This document shows, piece by piece, positions 24,869-33,581 of a stretch of 64,000 nt of DNA. Under the pieces are notes generated by a model, which worked only from the letters and a program-made list of their open reading frames with translations, ran no database searches and was not told the origin of the DNA. The translations under genes were made by a program, and so were the position numbers. Within the stretch, counting starts at the first letter, position 1. The number at the start of each line of letters is the position of its first letter. The stretch comes from Coraliomargarita algicola. GTDB taxonomy: Bacteria > Verrucomicrobiota > Verrucomicrobiia > Opitutales > Coraliomargaritaceae. The stretch covers positions 2,589,001-2,653,000 of the forward strand of contig NZ_CP138858.1 of NCBI RefSeq assembly GCF_033878955.1. Direction: 5' to 3'.

Positions 24869-27534
24869 TTCTTCCCCTCCTGTTCTTTTGCGATCATGGC
24901 TTCGTAGCGTTTGAAGAGATGTTCGAGGCGTTCTTCGTCGGAGGTGAAAGGTGCTTTTTGGTAGAGGCGGTCGACGGTGAGATCGAGTGCTTGGTGCGCG
25001 GCACGCAGGCCGGCGGGCATTTTGTCCGGATCATAGAGCTGAGCCATCGTCTTTTCCGGATGGTTCTCGCGCTCTTGCAAGACCTGCATCACCTGCGTCG
25101 TTAGTTCCTGCTTTTGCGTAGCGCTTAAGTTGGGGACGGGGAAGGTGTTATAGCAGAGCCCTGCCGAATAACGATAGTCGGTTTTTAAACGTCCCGCCAC
25201 TGCGCGCACCCAAGTCATGTGCATGCGAGAGGTGAGTAGGCCGAAGATAGTGGGATCGGCGTCGTAGATTGCGTATGCGAGATTAGATATGACGGTATCT
25301 TTATCCAGAAAACCAGATGGCACATATTCGCGTCGTTCTGAACTCACTTCTGGAATGATGACCGATTCAGATTTCTGATACCGAATTTCGCTAAATGCAT
25401 GTGCCCTCTCTGCATCCTCTCGGGTCGTGGCTTTCTGGCTAGCTAATCGCATTTCTCGAACTTGATTAATACGATTAAATACTGGCTTAGTCTCAAGTGC
25501 TTGTTGCAGGTCTTGATTTTCGATCCAAAGACAATAGCGAACACTGCCTCTAATAAATTCAACTGAGCCAATGTATTTCTTTAATAACGAAGCAGCCGAT
25601 GGGTATTCTTCAATCAGGCTCCGGCGCTCTTCTACGGACAAGATCAAATTACCACCATCAACAGGTTTACTACCATAACTGATCGGGGGCAGGTTTGAGA
25701 TGGACCGTGAACGCTTAAATACGATTACATCTGCCCCAGTTGATAGATAAGGATTGATCACTTTTACGTGACTAGCCAAGCCTCCACGATAGAGAATTGC
25801 GGCCTCATTTGATTTAACCCGGAGCCCAACAATCGCACAGGTGACGCCTGCATTCCCTTTCGCGTTATTTGTCCATTTGAATGACTGATGCGCAAATCCA
25901 ATTTCTAAGCCACGCTTTAAAACATGAGGCCACAGCAATGCGACCTGTTCGCCCTGACAAATCGAATTAGTAGTCACAAATGCAGCTTTTATGTTGGAAT
26001 TCGTGATAAACTTTCCCGCCTTAAAAAACCAACAAGCAATGAAGTCTAAATTCTTGTAGCCCTTTATTCCTGTAAAAACATACGCCATATCGGATTTGTG
26101 CAAAGCAGTCTGCATGCTGGCTCCCAGATACGGCGGATTGCCCAAGATATAAATCTCATCGCCGTCTTCCTTCGGGCAGACGCTTTCCCAATCGATGCGG
26201 CAGGCGTTGGCGCATTTAATATTGGCTCCATCGCGGAGCGGGAGGTTGTCGGGAGCTTGGCCGCAGACACGTTTAGACTCCAAGTTCATCTGATGCTCGG
26301 TCAACCAAAGCGCCAGCACGGCGGTCTCGGCGGCGAAGTCGGCAATTTCGATGCCGTAGAACTGGCTGACTTGTAGGCCTGAAAGTGGGAGTTCGCCGGT
26401 TGTCCGCTGCAACTCTTGAAAGATGTCCATCTCCAAGCGACGCAGCTCCTTGTAGGCGATGATCAGGAAATTACCCGAACCACAGGCAGGGTCGAAGATT
26501 TTCACCTTAGCGATGCGTTCCAGCAGACGATGGAGTGCTTGTGATTGGCCGCGCCGGAGGCTGCAGGCCTTTTCAAAGGCCTCACGAAAATCGTTTAAAA
26601 AGAGCGGCTCGATCACCTTCATGATGTTGGTCACCGAGGTGTAGTGCTGCCCTAGATTGTGCCTTTCTTCGGGATCGATCACCGCTTGGAACATCGAACC
26701 GAAAATGTCGGGGTTGATGTCGGCCCAGCTAAGCTCACCCGCTTCCAGCATCATGCGGCGCGCCTTCATCGAGAACTCAGGAATCGGAAAATGCTCACGA
26801 AAGAGTCCACCATTCACATAGGGCAGGCTCTGCAAGTGTTGCGGTAGGCCCGCGCGCGATTTACGGTCGAGAATATCGAACAGTCGCACAAAAAAGTCGT
26901 GCAAGTCGCTACCGTCGGCCGCGGTGTGTGAGGCAATGGCGTTACTGATCGCATTCTCTTCCGGAAAGATGCCGGTGTCCTCCGCATAAAAGCAGAACAG
27001 CAAGCGCGCCAGAAAGACATTCATGGCATGGCTATTGGCTTCCACGAACTCCGGATTGTGAGAGCGGATCGCATCAAATAGCTTGGCCATGCGCTCAGCA
27101 GCCTTGATGTCGGCTGGGTTCTCGTTGGAAAGTTTGGTCTTCTCCATCCCTGCTAGCGGCAGGAAGAAGTCGAAATGGCTCGGCAAGTCCGCCAATTTAC
27201 AGTCCAGCGTGTCGTCCGTCTTACGATCCAGCGCCACCAGATGTTGAAAATCAGTGACCAACAAAAAGCGCGGATCATTGGACAGCATGGCTTTGTCCGA
27301 CTTCAACGTATCCAGAGTCGCAAACAAATCGCCCTCGGTCGGCTTAAAGTAGAGCTTCTTCTTAAACAACAAGTCGCCCTCCAGCTTAGCCAAATTCATC
27401 GTGCCCGACTTCAGACGTGTGACATTCGCCTGCGGCGTGCCATAGGCTTCAAGAAATGCATAGATAAACTCGCTTTGCTCGGGGAGTTTCCGAACTAGTG
27501 ATGTAATGTTGTCAGCGACCTCAAAGTAATGCAT
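24865..27534 (-). CDS. MmeI-like class I N6-adenine DNA methyltransferase
   Basis: 889 aa. Residues 1-130 resemble the N-terminal region of MmeI-like enzymes (LLFKKKLYFKPTEGDLF, PRFLLVTDFQHLVALD), but I see no PD-(D/E)xK site, so it is probably modification-only. The helical connector holds NVFLARLLFCFYAEDTGIFPE and DIFGSMFQAVIDPEERHNLGQHYTS. SAM motif I is FDPACGSGNFL (about residue 345) and motif IV is GNPPYLGA (about 464), typical of N6-adenine methylation. Residues about 560-800 form the target-recognition region. DNA at roughly 25250-26090 looks richer in A+T than the rest. It is the first gene of the cassette. Confidence 0.9.
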   Translation of the reverse strand: MHYFEVADNITSLVRKLPEQSEFIYAFLEAYGTPQANVTRLKSGTMNLAKLEGDLLFKKKLYFKPTEGDLFATLDTLKSDKAMLSNDPRFLLVTDFQHLVALDRKTDDTLDCKLADLPSHFDFFLPLAGMEKTKLSNENPADIKAAERMAKLFDAIRSHNPEFVEANSHAMNVFLARLLFCFYAEDTGIFPEENAISNAIASHTAADGSDLHDFFVRLFDILDRKSRAGLPQHLQSLPYVNGGLFREHFPIPEFSMKARRMMLEAGELSWADINPDIFGSMFQAVIDPEERHNLGQHYTSVTNIMKVIEPLFLNDFREAFEKACSLRRGQSQALHRLLERIAKVKIFDPACGSGNFLIIAYKELRRLEMDIFQELQRTTGELPLSGLQVSQFYGIEIADFAAETAVLALWLTEHQMNLESKRVCGQAPDNLPLRDGANIKCANACRIDWESVCPKEDGDEIYILGNPPYLGASMQTALHKSDMAYVFTGIKGYKNLDFIACWFFKAGKFITNSNIKAAFVTTNSICQGEQVALLWPHVLKRGLEIGFAHQSFKWTNNAKGNAGVTCAIVGLRVKSNEAAILYRGGLASHVKVINPYLSTGADVIVFKRSRSISNLPPISYGSKPVDGGNLILSVEERRSLIEEYPSAASLLKKYIGSVEFIRGSVRYCLWIENQDLQQALETKPVFNRINQVREMRLASQKATTREDAERAHAFSEIRYQKSESVIIPEVSSERREYVPSGFLDKDTVISNLAYAIYDADPTIFGLLTSRMHMTWVRAVAGRLKTDYRYSAGLCYNTFPVPNLSATQKQELTTQVMQVLQERENHPEKTMAQLYDPDKMPAGLRAAHQALDLTVDRLYQKAPFTSDEERLEHLFKRYEAMIAKEQEGKK

Positions 27535-27637
27535 CCAGACAACAAAGTGACTATTCTTGACTGCGTCAATTAAGTTAAAAATCCGTCAAATCGCATTAGT
27601 ATAAATAGAAACCGCTTCGCCAATTCGATAGACTCAT

Positions 27638-27660
27638 GCTTGTCGAACGAACTTCGCTAC
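27638..27660 (-). repeat. GTAG-headed REP-like element, weak copy
   Basis: On the minus strand it reads GTAGCGAAGTTCGTTCGAC. It shares the GTAGCG head and the TTCG-type core of the 2170 element, but the hairpin is weak. Confidence 0.35.
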
Positions 27661-27872
27661 AAACGACTCTCCCGAGGCACGAACTTCTTACTGCATTGTT
27701 ATACATAGCAGGGGTACCAAACAAATCAGCACCAACACCAAATCTAGCAAAAGCGACTAAACTCACAGCTACGTGGCAATGGTGAGTATTCAAATATAGG
27801 ATACGATTAAGTTTCGTTTTTTGAGACTTAAAAAGAGCTTGCATACACATTTGCATCGCCTCAAAAGCTAGT

Positions 27873-27889
27873 TTGGCACGAAAAAAGCT
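27873..27889 (+). promoter_or_regulatory. Sigma-54-type promoter of the PEP-CTERM gene
   Basis: The sequence TTGGCACG-AAAA-AAGCT has GG at 27875-27876 and GC at 27887-27888, the exact spacing of the sigma-54 -24/-12 pattern (TGGCACG-N4-TTGC). Only the TT before GC deviates. A start near 27900 would leave a ~19-base leader before the ATG at 27919. PEP-CTERM genes in exosortase bacteria are known to be controlled by a sigma-54 regulator (PrsR). Confidence 0.65.
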
Positions 27890-27918
27890 CTAGCGAGCAA
27901 TCACCACACACAACCATT

Positions 27919-28488
27919 ATGCGATCTACATCTAAACTCCCCATCGTATGCCTCGTAGCACTTTTCGTAGCGGGTTCAGCCTCAGCCGCAGTCAACGTAA
28001 CACTTGAGGCGGTGGGGGTCGACGTCGTTGCGACAGTAACTGGCACTGCCAATCTTACAGATCTGACTTATGAAGACTCCGGTAACTTTGGCGGTGGCGG
28101 GCTCTCGAGTAGCGCGGGTTCGTTTTTAGTAGGAACAGGTGAATTTGACATATACTCCCTCCTGCCCTCGATCCCATTTGGACCTGGGGGAAATTTCACG
28201 AGCGACAGCAACACGGGGAGTGCGCTTGGAGTATTTTTCTATACTACAATTACCACATTGCTAGTGCCCGCTGACTACGCTTCTGGCGAGAGCCTCAATG
28301 CAACATCGACCTTCAATAACAAGACAATCGCAGATATCGGCGCGACGCCAGGCAGCTACGTATGGAACTGGGGGACTGGTGCAAACGCCGACAGCGTCAC
28401 GCTGACCGTCGTGCCCGAAAGCAACACTTACGCGGCTCTGGCTGGTATCTTCGCACTGGCCTGCGTGGCGATGCGTCGACGCAAGTAG
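27919..28488 (+). CDS. PEP-CTERM sorting-domain exported protein
   Basis: A 189-aa surface or matrix protein. A signal peptide (about residues 1-23, PIVCLVALFVAGSASAA) is followed by a Gly/Ser/Thr/Asn-rich beta-type body. The tail is a PEP-CTERM tripartite signal: VPES, a hydrophobic helix of ~16 residues, then MRRRK. Such tails are recognised by exosortase and cut at the cell envelope. No exosortase gene lies in the window. Body function is unknown. It is preceded by a sigma-54-type promoter. Confidence 0.9.
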   Translation: MRSTSKLPIVCLVALFVAGSASAAVNVTLEAVGVDVVATVTGTANLTDLTYEDSGNFGGGGLSSSAGSFLVGTGEFDIYSLLPSIPFGPGGNFTSDSNTGSALGVFFYTTITTLLVPADYASGESLNATSTFNNKTIADIGATPGSYVWNWGTGANADSVTLTVVPESNTYAALAGIFALACVAMRRRK

Positions 28489-28538
28489 TGCTTTAAATTC
28501 AAGTTGCCATCTTGGGCGCGTGGACTGAAGTTCTGGCC

Positions 28539-29207
28539 ATGCTCCCGATTCACGAACAGTTTTATACCTTCCAAGGCGAAGGCGTGCACGCGGGCCGAGC
28601 GGCTTATTTTATTCGCACCTTTGGTTGTCCGGTGCATTGCCCTTGGTGTGATTCTGCGGGGACTTGGCACCCGGACTATATTCCCGAAAAAATCCAACGC
28701 TTCTCGGTCGAGACTCTGGTCACGGAAGTAGCCAAGACCAAGGCTGAGTTTGTCGTCGTCACCGGCGGCGAGCCCGCAATTCACAATCTAGCGCCCCTAG
28801 TCGATGCGCTGCATGCAATCGAACAAAAGGTGCATTTAGAAACGAGCGGTGCCTTTGAAATCAAGGGGGACTTCGACTGGATCACCCTCAGCCCGAAACG
28901 CTGGAAGCTGCCGCTAGCGGTCAACCTTGAGCGCGCGGACGAATTTAAAATCATCGTCGATCGCGAGGAAGCGATTGAGGAATACGCCGAGGTGATCGGA
29001 GCAACGACCAAGCCCGTTTGGCTACATCCTGAATGGTCGAGGCACAACGATGCCGCCACCTTAGACGCGATTACGGAATGGGTGAAAGCGCAGGGCGCCC
29101 CCTACCGCGCAGGCTGGCAGATGCACAAACACTATGCAGCCGACCTCAAAGACACGCGCAGCGCACCCGCCGCCCCTTTAGGCGGTGATCCGAAACAGGG
29201 CTTCTGA
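28539..29207 (+). CDS. queE: 7-carboxy-7-deazaguanine synthase (radical SAM)
   Basis: QueE of about 222 aa from ATG 28539 (TTG at 28512 would add 9 residues). It makes 7-carboxy-7-deazaguanine for queuosine/preQ0-type bases. The start IHEQFYTFQGEGVHAGR is typical. The radical-SAM cluster cysteines are C30, C34 and C37 in CPVHCPWCDSAGTWHP. VVTGGEP, HLETSGAF and LSPKRWKLPL are the expected SAM- and substrate-binding elements. No other que genes lie nearby. It follows the PEP-CTERM gene on the same strand by 50 bases. Confidence 0.95.
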   Translation: MLPIHEQFYTFQGEGVHAGRAAYFIRTFGCPVHCPWCDSAGTWHPDYIPEKIQRFSVETLVTEVAKTKAEFVVVTGGEPAIHNLAPLVDALHAIEQKVHLETSGAFEIKGDFDWITLSPKRWKLPLAVNLERADEFKIIVDREEAIEEYAEVIGATTKPVWLHPEWSRHNDAATLDAITEWVKAQGAPYRAGWQMHKHYAADLKDTRSAPAAPLGGDPKQGF

Positions 29208-29254
29208 TAGTGTCCGTTTATGTCAGCTCGAAGAAAACTGCTCTCACACAGCGC

Positions 29255-29278
29255 GGACGTGACAAGTCGCGCCCCTAC
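29255..29278 (-). repeat. GTAG-headed REP-like element
   Basis: On the minus strand it reads GTAGGGGCGCGACTTGTCACG, the same 20-base core as the first element at 37014. It lies in the queE/cyclophilin spacer. Confidence 0.6.
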
Positions 29279-29301
29279 AAATAGCATCCGCATGAGCAGC
29301 T

Positions 29302-29336
29302 AAAAAAAGCCCGCGCAGTTTTCACTGGGCGGGCTT
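29302..29336 (-). terminator. Rho-independent terminator of the cyclophilin gene
   Basis: The stem AAGCCCGCGCAG / CTGGGCGGGCTT (29307-29318 with 29325-29336) is followed on the minus strand by seven Ts (29302-29308). It lies 25 bases past the cyclophilin stop. Confidence 0.88.
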
Positions 29337-29360
29337 CGGAAATGAATGTAGCGAAATCGC

Positions 29361-30533
29361 TTAATCGACGAGGTAGGCCTTCACGATTTTTTGCTCTTCG
29401 ACGGGCTTGTCGCCGGCACCGGTTTCGACCTTCTCAATCTTCACCACGTTGTCATAGCCTTTCACGACTTTACCAAAAATGGTGTGCTTGTCGTTGAGCC
29501 ACTCAGGCTTGCTGGTGGTAATAAAAAACTGACTACCGTTTGTCATGGGACCGGAATTGGCCATCGCGAGCATGCCTTCGCTGTCGAAACGAGCTTCAGG
29601 GCTGAACTCATCGGGAAAATTCTTGCCCCAGATGGACTCGCCACCGGTGCCTTGGCCCAAGGGGTCGCCACCTTGAATCATAAAGCCATCGATCACACGG
29701 TGAAAGATGAGATCATTGTAATAGCCGTCTTCGATGTGACCCACAAAGTTCGCCACAGCAAGCGGTGCGATGCTGGGCATTAACTCGATTTCGACATCAC
29801 CTTGTGTCGTTTCGAGCACGATGTTAAAGTTGTCCTTCTCCTTCCACTCATCCGCAACATCCTTAAACTCGGCCATAGCGGCTTCTTGTGCTGCAGCCTG
29901 AGCTGCCATCATTTCAGCTTGCTGCGCTTGCATGCTCGCTTGAGCGGCTTGAATACGAGTCTGAATGAACTCCTGGAAAGCAGGCATCTTGGCCTCTAAG
30001 CTAGGATCTGGAGCCTGGTCCATGGCGCCCTTGGCGAAACCTTTGCTAATCTTGCCAGCTTCTTCACTGCCGAAACCGAGTTGCTGTAATCCGGACTGCA
30101 TCACGATCACAGCACCAATCTTTTGCAATGAAGCGGAGCTGATGCTGGGAAATTCTTCCGCTGCAGCCTGAATGGCTTCGGCGCGTGCTTGTGCCTCGGC
30201 AAATGCGGCTTCGACATCAGCTTGATCGAACGCACGCAGATCCAACTCGCCTGTTAAACCTTTTTCAAGACCATCGGCAAGCACCGCCACTTGCTCTGCG
30301 TCGAGCTGTAAGGAAGCCACACCACCGCCTTGAGCTGTGAGATAGCCTACAATTTCGATCAACTCGTCTTCGGACACTTCCACAGCTTCAACGGCTGCGG
30401 CGACTGCTGGAGTGGCGTGGTCGTGACCGGCGTGATCATGTCCCGCGTGATCGTGACCTGCGTGATCTTGAGCAAATGCTGGAGTCGCGGCCATTAGCGC
30501 CACGAGAAGAAATCGATACGATTTGGAATACAT
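29361..30533 (-). CDS. Exported cyclophilin with FKBP-N-like helical domain and His-rich repeat
   Basis: 390 aa. A signal peptide (residues 1-21, ending AFA) is followed by a five-residue repeat HDHAG (about 24-40), a possible metal-binding tail. Residues about 50-215 form two helical units like the dimerisation domain of FKBP-type isomerases (GVASLQLDAEQVAVLADGLEKGL; VIVMQSGLQQLGFGSEEAGK). Residues 232-390 are a cyclophilin: VEIELMPSIAPLAVANFVGH, IFHRVIDGFMIQGGDP, GSQFFITT, LNDKHTIFGKVVKGYDNV. It should catalyse Xaa-Pro isomerisation during periplasmic folding. The domain combination is unusual. Confidence 0.9.
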   Translation of the reverse strand: MYSKSYRFLLVALMAATPAFAQDHAGHDHAGHDHAGHDHATPAVAAAVEAVEVSEDELIEIVGYLTAQGGGVASLQLDAEQVAVLADGLEKGLTGELDLRAFDQADVEAAFAEAQARAEAIQAAAEEFPSISSASLQKIGAVIVMQSGLQQLGFGSEEAGKISKGFAKGAMDQAPDPSLEAKMPAFQEFIQTRIQAAQASMQAQQAEMMAAQAAAQEAAMAEFKDVADEWKEKDNFNIVLETTQGDVEIELMPSIAPLAVANFVGHIEDGYYNDLIFHRVIDGFMIQGGDPLGQGTGGESIWGKNFPDEFSPEARFDSEGMLAMANSGPMTNGSQFFITTSKPEWLNDKHTIFGKVVKGYDNVVKIEKVETGAGDKPVEEQKIVKAYLVD

Positions 30534-30703
30534 ATAAGTGTTGTGTGAATAGAATTTCGGGGTGAAAGGCCGCTAGATTTGCGCCTCGAATCAAAAGGTC
30601 AACTGACTATCTTGATTTTGAAGAGACAGAGCCTGAACAATAAAGTTCATAATTAGCTCCCTTTAAGCGATCGGGCTCACTGTTGATCGCCTGCGATTGC
30701 CGT

Positions 30704-32257
30704 CTATCCGAGATCGTATTGATCGATCCGCTTACGCAAGGTCGCACGTGTCATCCCGAGTATTTCAGCGGCGCGAACTTGCTTCCCACCGGACTCTCCA
30801 AGTGCACGGGCAATCAGTGCACGTTCGGCATGTTCCAAAATGTTGGTATCATGCGAATCACGTAATGCCTGGTAAACGGCATCATAGGGATCGGGAAGTG
30901 GCTGCCCCAACAGGGTTGTAGGGTCGGGTGCAGGCACTCGCTCGGCCACTGCCGCAGTTTCCATAGTTTCCTGAGGGGCGACTTCAACGACTGCGTCTTC
31001 CGCAACAGGCTCGACTTCGGTGGTAGATGGCTCAGGCGCGGCCGATGGAGACGCGGCATGGATCGCCTTCACGACTTCTTGTGGCAGATCTTTGATCAGA
31101 ATCATGTCGCCCTGCGCCAGCACTGCGCTGCGGTAAATGAGATTCTCGAGTTCGCGCACGTTGCCTGGCCAGCGATATTGATTGAGCAGGGCCAGTGCTT
31201 CGGGCGAAATGGACTTGGTGTCGGCCTTGCTGTCACGGGCGAGGCGCTTCAACACGAAGTCGATCAGTTTCGGCACATCCTCTTTGCGCTCACGCAGCGG
31301 CGGCAATTGAATGCGAACGACATTAAGACGGTAATAAAGGTCTTCGCGGAAGGTCTTGTCTTTGACCATTTCTTCCAGCGGCTTATTCGTGGCCGCCAGC
31401 ATGCGGACGTTGACCTTGATGGTCTCGCTGCTGCCGACGCGTTGAATCTCGCCTTCTTGTAGGGCGCGCAGGATTTTGGTCTGAGTGGTCAACGCCATGT
31501 CGCCAATCTCATCGAGGAAAATCGTGCCTCCATCACAGAGTTCGAACTTACCGATACGTTGATTGGTCGCACCAGTGAAAGAGCCTTTTTCATGGCCGAA
31601 GAGCTCGCTCTCGATCAAATTTTCCGGAATCGCTGCGCAATTGACTGCGATATAGGGCTTCTGGGCACGCAGACTATTTTGATAAATAGCACGAGCGATC
31701 AGCTCCTTACCGGTGCCACTCTCACCAGTCACCATCACGGTGACATCGCTGGCGGCGACTTGACCGATCATTTTAAAAACTTCCTGCATCGCGGAAGAGC
31801 TTCCGATAATGCCGCCCTCGATATCTTCATTTGAAACGGCCGGAGCGGCCTCTTCTTTGCCCGCCTTATCCAAATCCTTCGACGCCGCGATGGCCGACTC
31901 GGTCAAGGTGAGGATCTTTTTCAGATCGAAGGGCTTCATGATGTAATCGAAAGCTCCGAACTTCATGGCCTCAATCGTGGTCTGAGTGGTGCCATAGGCC
32001 GTCATCAAAATGATCATCGCATTTGGATTGATCCCGCGCAGATGCTGTAAGGCCTCCATTCCACTCATGCCTCCCATACGATTATCCAGCAGGATGACGT
32101 GTGGATTGTGCTGCTCCGCCATGCTCAAGCCTTCTTCGCCGCTGGCCGCTTCGAGCACCTCGTACTGACGCCCGGAAAGGACGCGTTTTAATGAATAGCG
32201 GAGATCGTTATCATCATCGATAACGAGAACTTTAGGCGTGATAGGTGCGTGACTCAT
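30704..32257 (-). CDS. NtrC-family sigma-54-dependent response regulator
   Basis: 517 aa. Receiver: VLVIDDDND, phospho-acceptor Asp58 in VILLDNRMGG, and Lys in YIMKPFD. AAA+ domain: Walker A GESGTGKELIARAIY, the sigma-54 contact loop GSFTGA (Ser for the usual first Ala) and GTIFLDEIGDM. The Arg-finger region and WPGNVRELENL follow. A Pro/Glu/Ala/Val-rich linker (about 395-450) leads to a Fis-type helix-turn-helix (VRAAEILGMTRATLRKRIDQ). No partner kinase gene is adjacent. It could serve the sigma-54-type site 2.8 kb away, but that is speculation. Confidence 0.95.
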   Translation of the reverse strand: MSHAPITPKVLVIDDDNDLRYSLKRVLSGRQYEVLEAASGEEGLSMAEQHNPHVILLDNRMGGMSGMEALQHLRGINPNAMIILMTAYGTTQTTIEAMKFGAFDYIMKPFDLKKILTLTESAIAASKDLDKAGKEEAAPAVSNEDIEGGIIGSSSAMQEVFKMIGQVAASDVTVMVTGESGTGKELIARAIYQNSLRAQKPYIAVNCAAIPENLIESELFGHEKGSFTGATNQRIGKFELCDGGTIFLDEIGDMALTTQTKILRALQEGEIQRVGSSETIKVNVRMLAATNKPLEEMVKDKTFREDLYYRLNVVRIQLPPLRERKEDVPKLIDFVLKRLARDSKADTKSISPEALALLNQYRWPGNVRELENLIYRSAVLAQGDMILIKDLPQEVVKAIHAASPSAAPEPSTTEVEPVAEDAVVEVAPQETMETAAVAERVPAPDPTTLLGQPLPDPYDAVYQALRDSHDTNILEHAERALIARALGESGGKQVRAAEILGMTRATLRKRIDQYDLG

Positions 32258-32341
32258 ACTGATCTGAATAGGTGAATGAATAAGAAGCCTAGGCGATATT
32301 AAAGCAAGTTACATACTAAATACGCCATTTTGGGCGGAAAA

Positions 32342-33574
32342 TCAAAGCTGCACATCGACTGCGCAGCTGACTTGGCGGGCCTTGGCACGGGCTTCGTCGA
32401 TACTGGCCCCGCGCGCGATGGCCACCCCCATGCGCCGCTTGCCTTGCACGGCGGGCTTACCAAACAGGCGCAGCTGGGTATCCGGCTGACTCAGCGCCTC
32501 GCCTAAATGACCAAAAGAAACATTGTCCGACTCACCGGCGACTAAAATCACAGCCGAGGCGGAGGGGCCATGCTGCACGATGTTGGGGATCGGCAGCCCT
32601 AGAATCGCTCGGGCGTGCAGCGCAAACTGGGAGAGGTCCTGCGAGATCATAGTCACCATGCCGGTATCGTGGGGGCGCGGTGATACTTCACTGAAAATGA
32701 CCTCATCCCCCTTGATAAAGAGCTCCACGCCGAAGATGCCACGTCCACCAAGCGCATCCGTAATTGCCAGCGCGTAAGCCTGCGCCTCCTTGAGCGCGAC
32801 GGGCGACATCGGCTGCGGCTGCCAGGACTCGCGATAGTCGCCGTCTTCCTGCGTATGCCCGATCGGATCACAAAAGGAGGTGCCGCCGACATGGCGCACG
32901 GTGAGTTGGGTAATCTCGTAGTCGAAATCAACAAAGCCTTCGACGATGACCTTCCCCTTGCCAGCACGCCCACCTGCTTGCGCGTAGTCCCATGCCGCTT
33001 TGATTTGCTCGGTAGTTTTCACGGTGCTTTGGCCCTTGCCGGAGGAGCTCATGATCGGCTTGACCACACAGGGCAGGCCGATGGCTGCAATCGCAGCATT
33101 AAATTCTTCTTCGGTGGCCGCGAACCGATAAGGCGATGTCTTGAGGCCCAGTTCTTCCGCTGCCAAGCGGCGAATGCCTTCGCGATTCATAGTCAGCTGA
33201 GTGGCCCGCGCGGTGGGGATGATGGTGGCGACACCTTCACGCTCCAGTTCAGCCAATGTGTCGGTGGCGATCGCTTCGACTTCCGGCACCACATAATCAG
33301 GCTTTTCCGCTTCGATAATCCGCCGCAGGGCTGCGCCATCCAACATGGAAACGACATGCGCCCGATCTGCCACCTGCATCGCAGGCGCATCCGCGTAGGC
33401 ATCCGCCGCGATCACTTCGACGCCGTAACGCTGGAGCTCGATAACGACCTCCTTCCCCAGTTCTCCCGAACCGCAAAGGAGCACTTTGACCGCTGAAGAT
33501 TTAATGGCGTTCCAATCGTGACATTCATGATTGGGATATGACGGGGAAGACGATTGCGCGTCAAGCGTGCGCAC
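32342..33574 (-). CDS. purT: Formate-dependent phosphoribosylglycinamide formyltransferase 2
   Basis: PurT of 410 aa, an ATP-grasp enzyme that formylates GAR using formate and ATP in purine synthesis. It carries VLLCGSGELGKEVVIELQR, TMNREGIRRLAAEELGL, KPIMSSSGKGQS, QEDGDYRESWQPQPMSP, FSEVSPRPHDTGMVT and LRLFGKP. The reading starts at GTG 33574, 7 bases after the acyltransferase stop. The first ~28 residues are not conserved, and the ATG near 33524 is out of frame, so the start is somewhat uncertain. Confidence 0.95.
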   Translation of the reverse strand: MRTLDAQSSSPSYPNHECHDWNAIKSSAVKVLLCGSGELGKEVVIELQRYGVEVIAADAYADAPAMQVADRAHVVSMLDGAALRRIIEAEKPDYVVPEVEAIATDTLAELEREGVATIIPTARATQLTMNREGIRRLAAEELGLKTSPYRFAATEEEFNAAIAAIGLPCVVKPIMSSSGKGQSTVKTTEQIKAAWDYAQAGGRAGKGKVIVEGFVDFDYEITQLTVRHVGGTSFCDPIGHTQEDGDYRESWQPQPMSPVALKEAQAYALAITDALGGRGIFGVELFIKGDEVIFSEVSPRPHDTGMVTMISQDLSQFALHARAILGLPIPNIVQHGPSASAVILVAGESDNVSFGHLGEALSQPDTQLRLFGKPAVQGKRRMGVAIARGASIDEARAKARQVSCAVDVQL

Positions 33575-33581
33575 TTCGAAT

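Larger units (their letters stand above)
27535..27918. other. Divergent intergenic region, methyltransferase cassette / PEP-CTERM gene
   Basis: About 384 bases without a gene. It must hold the cassette promoter (minus strand, not identified) and it holds the sigma-54-type site of the PEP-CTERM gene. It also contains a GTAG-headed sequence at 27638-27660. The DNA is A+T-rich compared with the flanking genes. Confidence 0.5.

Noticed and set aside
24865..27534. Stand-alone type IIG restriction-modification enzyme
   Set aside because: The N-terminal part lacks a visible D...ExK nuclease site, and a separate GIY-YIG nuclease is in the operon.
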